DNA of 41,142 nucleotides from Hyphomicrobiales bacterium (GTDB lineage: Bacteria; Pseudomonadota; Alphaproteobacteria; Rhizobiales; Beijerinckiaceae), in NCBI GenBank assembly GCA_028290705.1, contig JAQGJH010000130.1:1-41142 (forward strand), given 5' to 3'. This document shows, piece after piece, positions 40,141 to 41,142 of the stretch. Both the position numbers and the translations under genes were made by a program. Positions within the stretch are counted from its first letter, which is position 1. Every line of letters begins with the position of its first letter. Under the pieces are notes generated by a model. That model saw only the letters and a list, made by a program, of their open reading frames with translations, did no database searches and had not been told where the DNA came from.

Positions 40141-41142
40141 CTAGTTGCGCCGTTCTCTTCTCCGATCCATCCCGGTGTCGAGGTAGCGAAGCCTCTTCTG
40201 TTCGTACATTTCAAAGTCAGCCCGCCTGATGAGCGATTCCATGCGCTCACCCGGTTCACTGGTGGCGGCCCCGACCGACAGACGCAGGACGGGCTCTCCG
40301 TAGAACTGATTGTTGATCTCGATGAGTTGGCCAATGCTTTGAATCAACGCTTTGCCGGCCTGCTCGTCGCACCCTGGCATGATGACGGCGAATTCGTCGC
40401 CTCCGATGCGCGCTGCATTGGAAGGCTTTTCAACGAGCCCGTTCAACACCTCTCCCAGCCGGGCCAGCAGAGAATCGCCGACCGCGTGTCCGAGCTGGTC
40501 GTTGACTCCCTTCAGTCCGTCCAGATCGATCATCACCATCGTGACGGGCTGTGGCCCCTTTCGATCGAGCCTGTTGAGCTCGTCGACGTAGAAGGATCGA
40601 TTGTGGAGCTTGGTCAGTACGTCGTGCTTGCCGAGATATTCGAGGTAAGCCTCGGCCTTCTTGCGCGCTGTGATGTCCGTCAAGGCAATCTGCACCTGGG
40701 ACCATGTCTTCTCATAGCCGGGCAAGACCGAAAATTGCATGTAGAGATGCAGTTCCGTCCCGTCGAGCGCGTAATTGACGACTTCGCGCTGCTGGAACAA
40801 TTGGTCGTTCCAGAGATCGATCAGCTGCTCGCGGAAATGCCGACGCATGTCGTCTCGGAATGCATCATCGAGCCGCTGCAGCAACGTGGCCTTGTCGGGA
40901 GCTGCAAAGAGCTCGAGCGTCTGCCTGTTGACGTCAATGACGCGGATCTCGCTCATGCACCGATCGACGAAATCCGGATGGACGTCGGTGAAGACGCGAA
41001 AGTCCTCGATGCCGCGCGAACGGATATCTTCCAGCAATCGCTTGATGACGCTGAAATCCTCCACCCAGAGCGAGACCGGCGAATGGGTGAAGAGGCCGCG
41101 GGCGTAGGCCTCGCTCGCCGTCAGCTGACGCCGCGCAGTCTC
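40141..41142 (-). CDS. PAS-GGDEF diguanylate cyclase (cut by window edge)
   Basis: The frame runs off the right edge, so the N-terminus is missing. A PAS domain starts at ARGLFTHSPVSLWVEDFSVIKR near 41095-41040 and covers about 145 residues through YALDGTELHLYMQFSVLPGYEKTWSQVQIALTDITARKKAE. Then comes a GGDEF domain (HDVLTKLHNR, MVMIDLDGLKGVNDQLGHAVGD, ARIGGDEFAVI). GGDEF is intact, so it should make c-di-GMP; no RxxD inhibitory site is visible. The GTG at 41064 lies inside the PAS domain and is not the real start. Confidence 0.9.
   Translation of the reverse strand, partial: ETARRQLTASEAYARGLFTHSPVSLWVEDFSVIKRLLEDIRSRGIEDFRVFTDVHPDFVDRCMSEIRVIDVNRQTLELFAAPDKATLLQRLDDAFRDDMRRHFREQLIDLWNDQLFQQREVVNYALDGTELHLYMQFSVLPGYEKTWSQVQIALTDITARKKAEAYLEYLGKHDVLTKLHNRSFYVDELNRLDRKGPQPVTMVMIDLDGLKGVNDQLGHAVGDSLLARLGEVLNGLVEKPSNAARIGGDEFAVIMPGCDEQAGKALIQSIGQLIEINNQFYGEPVLRLSVGAATSEPGERMESLIRRADFEMYEQKRLRYLDTGMDRRRERRN

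Overview
The window looks like chromosome of a high-GC alphaproteobacterium, most likely Hyphomicrobiales (Bradyrhizobiaceae/Xanthobacteraceae-like). This is inferred from an Irr-type iron control element before bfd, DUF1236, DUF1467 and DUF6894 proteins, an FtrABCD iron system of the Brucella type, and many orphan Bug/TctC receptors. No rRNA, CRISPR array, insertion sequence or phage gene was seen. One tRNA (Lys, UUU) lies near the right end. Both edges cut genes: a GST at the left and a PAS-GGDEF protein at the right.

Layout. 0-1.7 kb: GST end, a degenerate stand-alone receiver, and a convergent EAL phosphodiesterase. 2-6.3 kb: a TAXI-type TRAP transporter (receptor plus fused permease), then an orphan NMT1/SsuA-like receptor behind a palindrome-rich intergenic block. 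6.4-11.8 kb (minus strand): an iron block bfd-bfr-ftrA-ftrB-ftrC-ftrD, tightly packed behind one ICE motif, followed by an MFS permease. 11.9-17.2 kb: SemiSWEET, SDR, DUF1236 protein, EntS-like MFS, Bug receptor, EamA exporter.

17.3-36.2 kb is the most interesting part: an uptake and catabolic cluster. It holds two Bug receptors, a dihydroxyphthalate-decarboxylase-like protein, an aspartate-dehydrogenase-like protein divergent from an aldehyde dehydrogenase, an SsuABC-like ABC transporter, and a three-subunit molybdenum hydroxylase (FAD, 2x[2Fe-2S], Mo). It also holds a TetR regulator, a cupin, a second close paralogue of the Mo subunit, a metal-dependent amidohydrolase/decarboxylase and an Fsr-like MFS. 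Four intergenic copies of one palindrome, TTGACYRNNYRGTCAA, lie at 17377, 24921, 29682 and 32704, in front of transport and catabolic genes. The palindrome closely resembles the E. coli RutR operator, and the only TetR protein in the window lies 50 bp from one copy. I read this as a local regulon for import and oxidative breakdown of an unidentified, possibly N-heterocyclic or aromatic acid, compound.

36.2-41.1 kb: zinc-ribbon protein, membrane diguanylate cyclase, DUF6894 protein, single-domain response regulator, DUF1467 protein, tRNA-Lys, glycine-rich lipoprotein and PAS-GGDEF protein. With the left end, this gives the window several cyclic-di-GMP or receiver-type signalling proteins.
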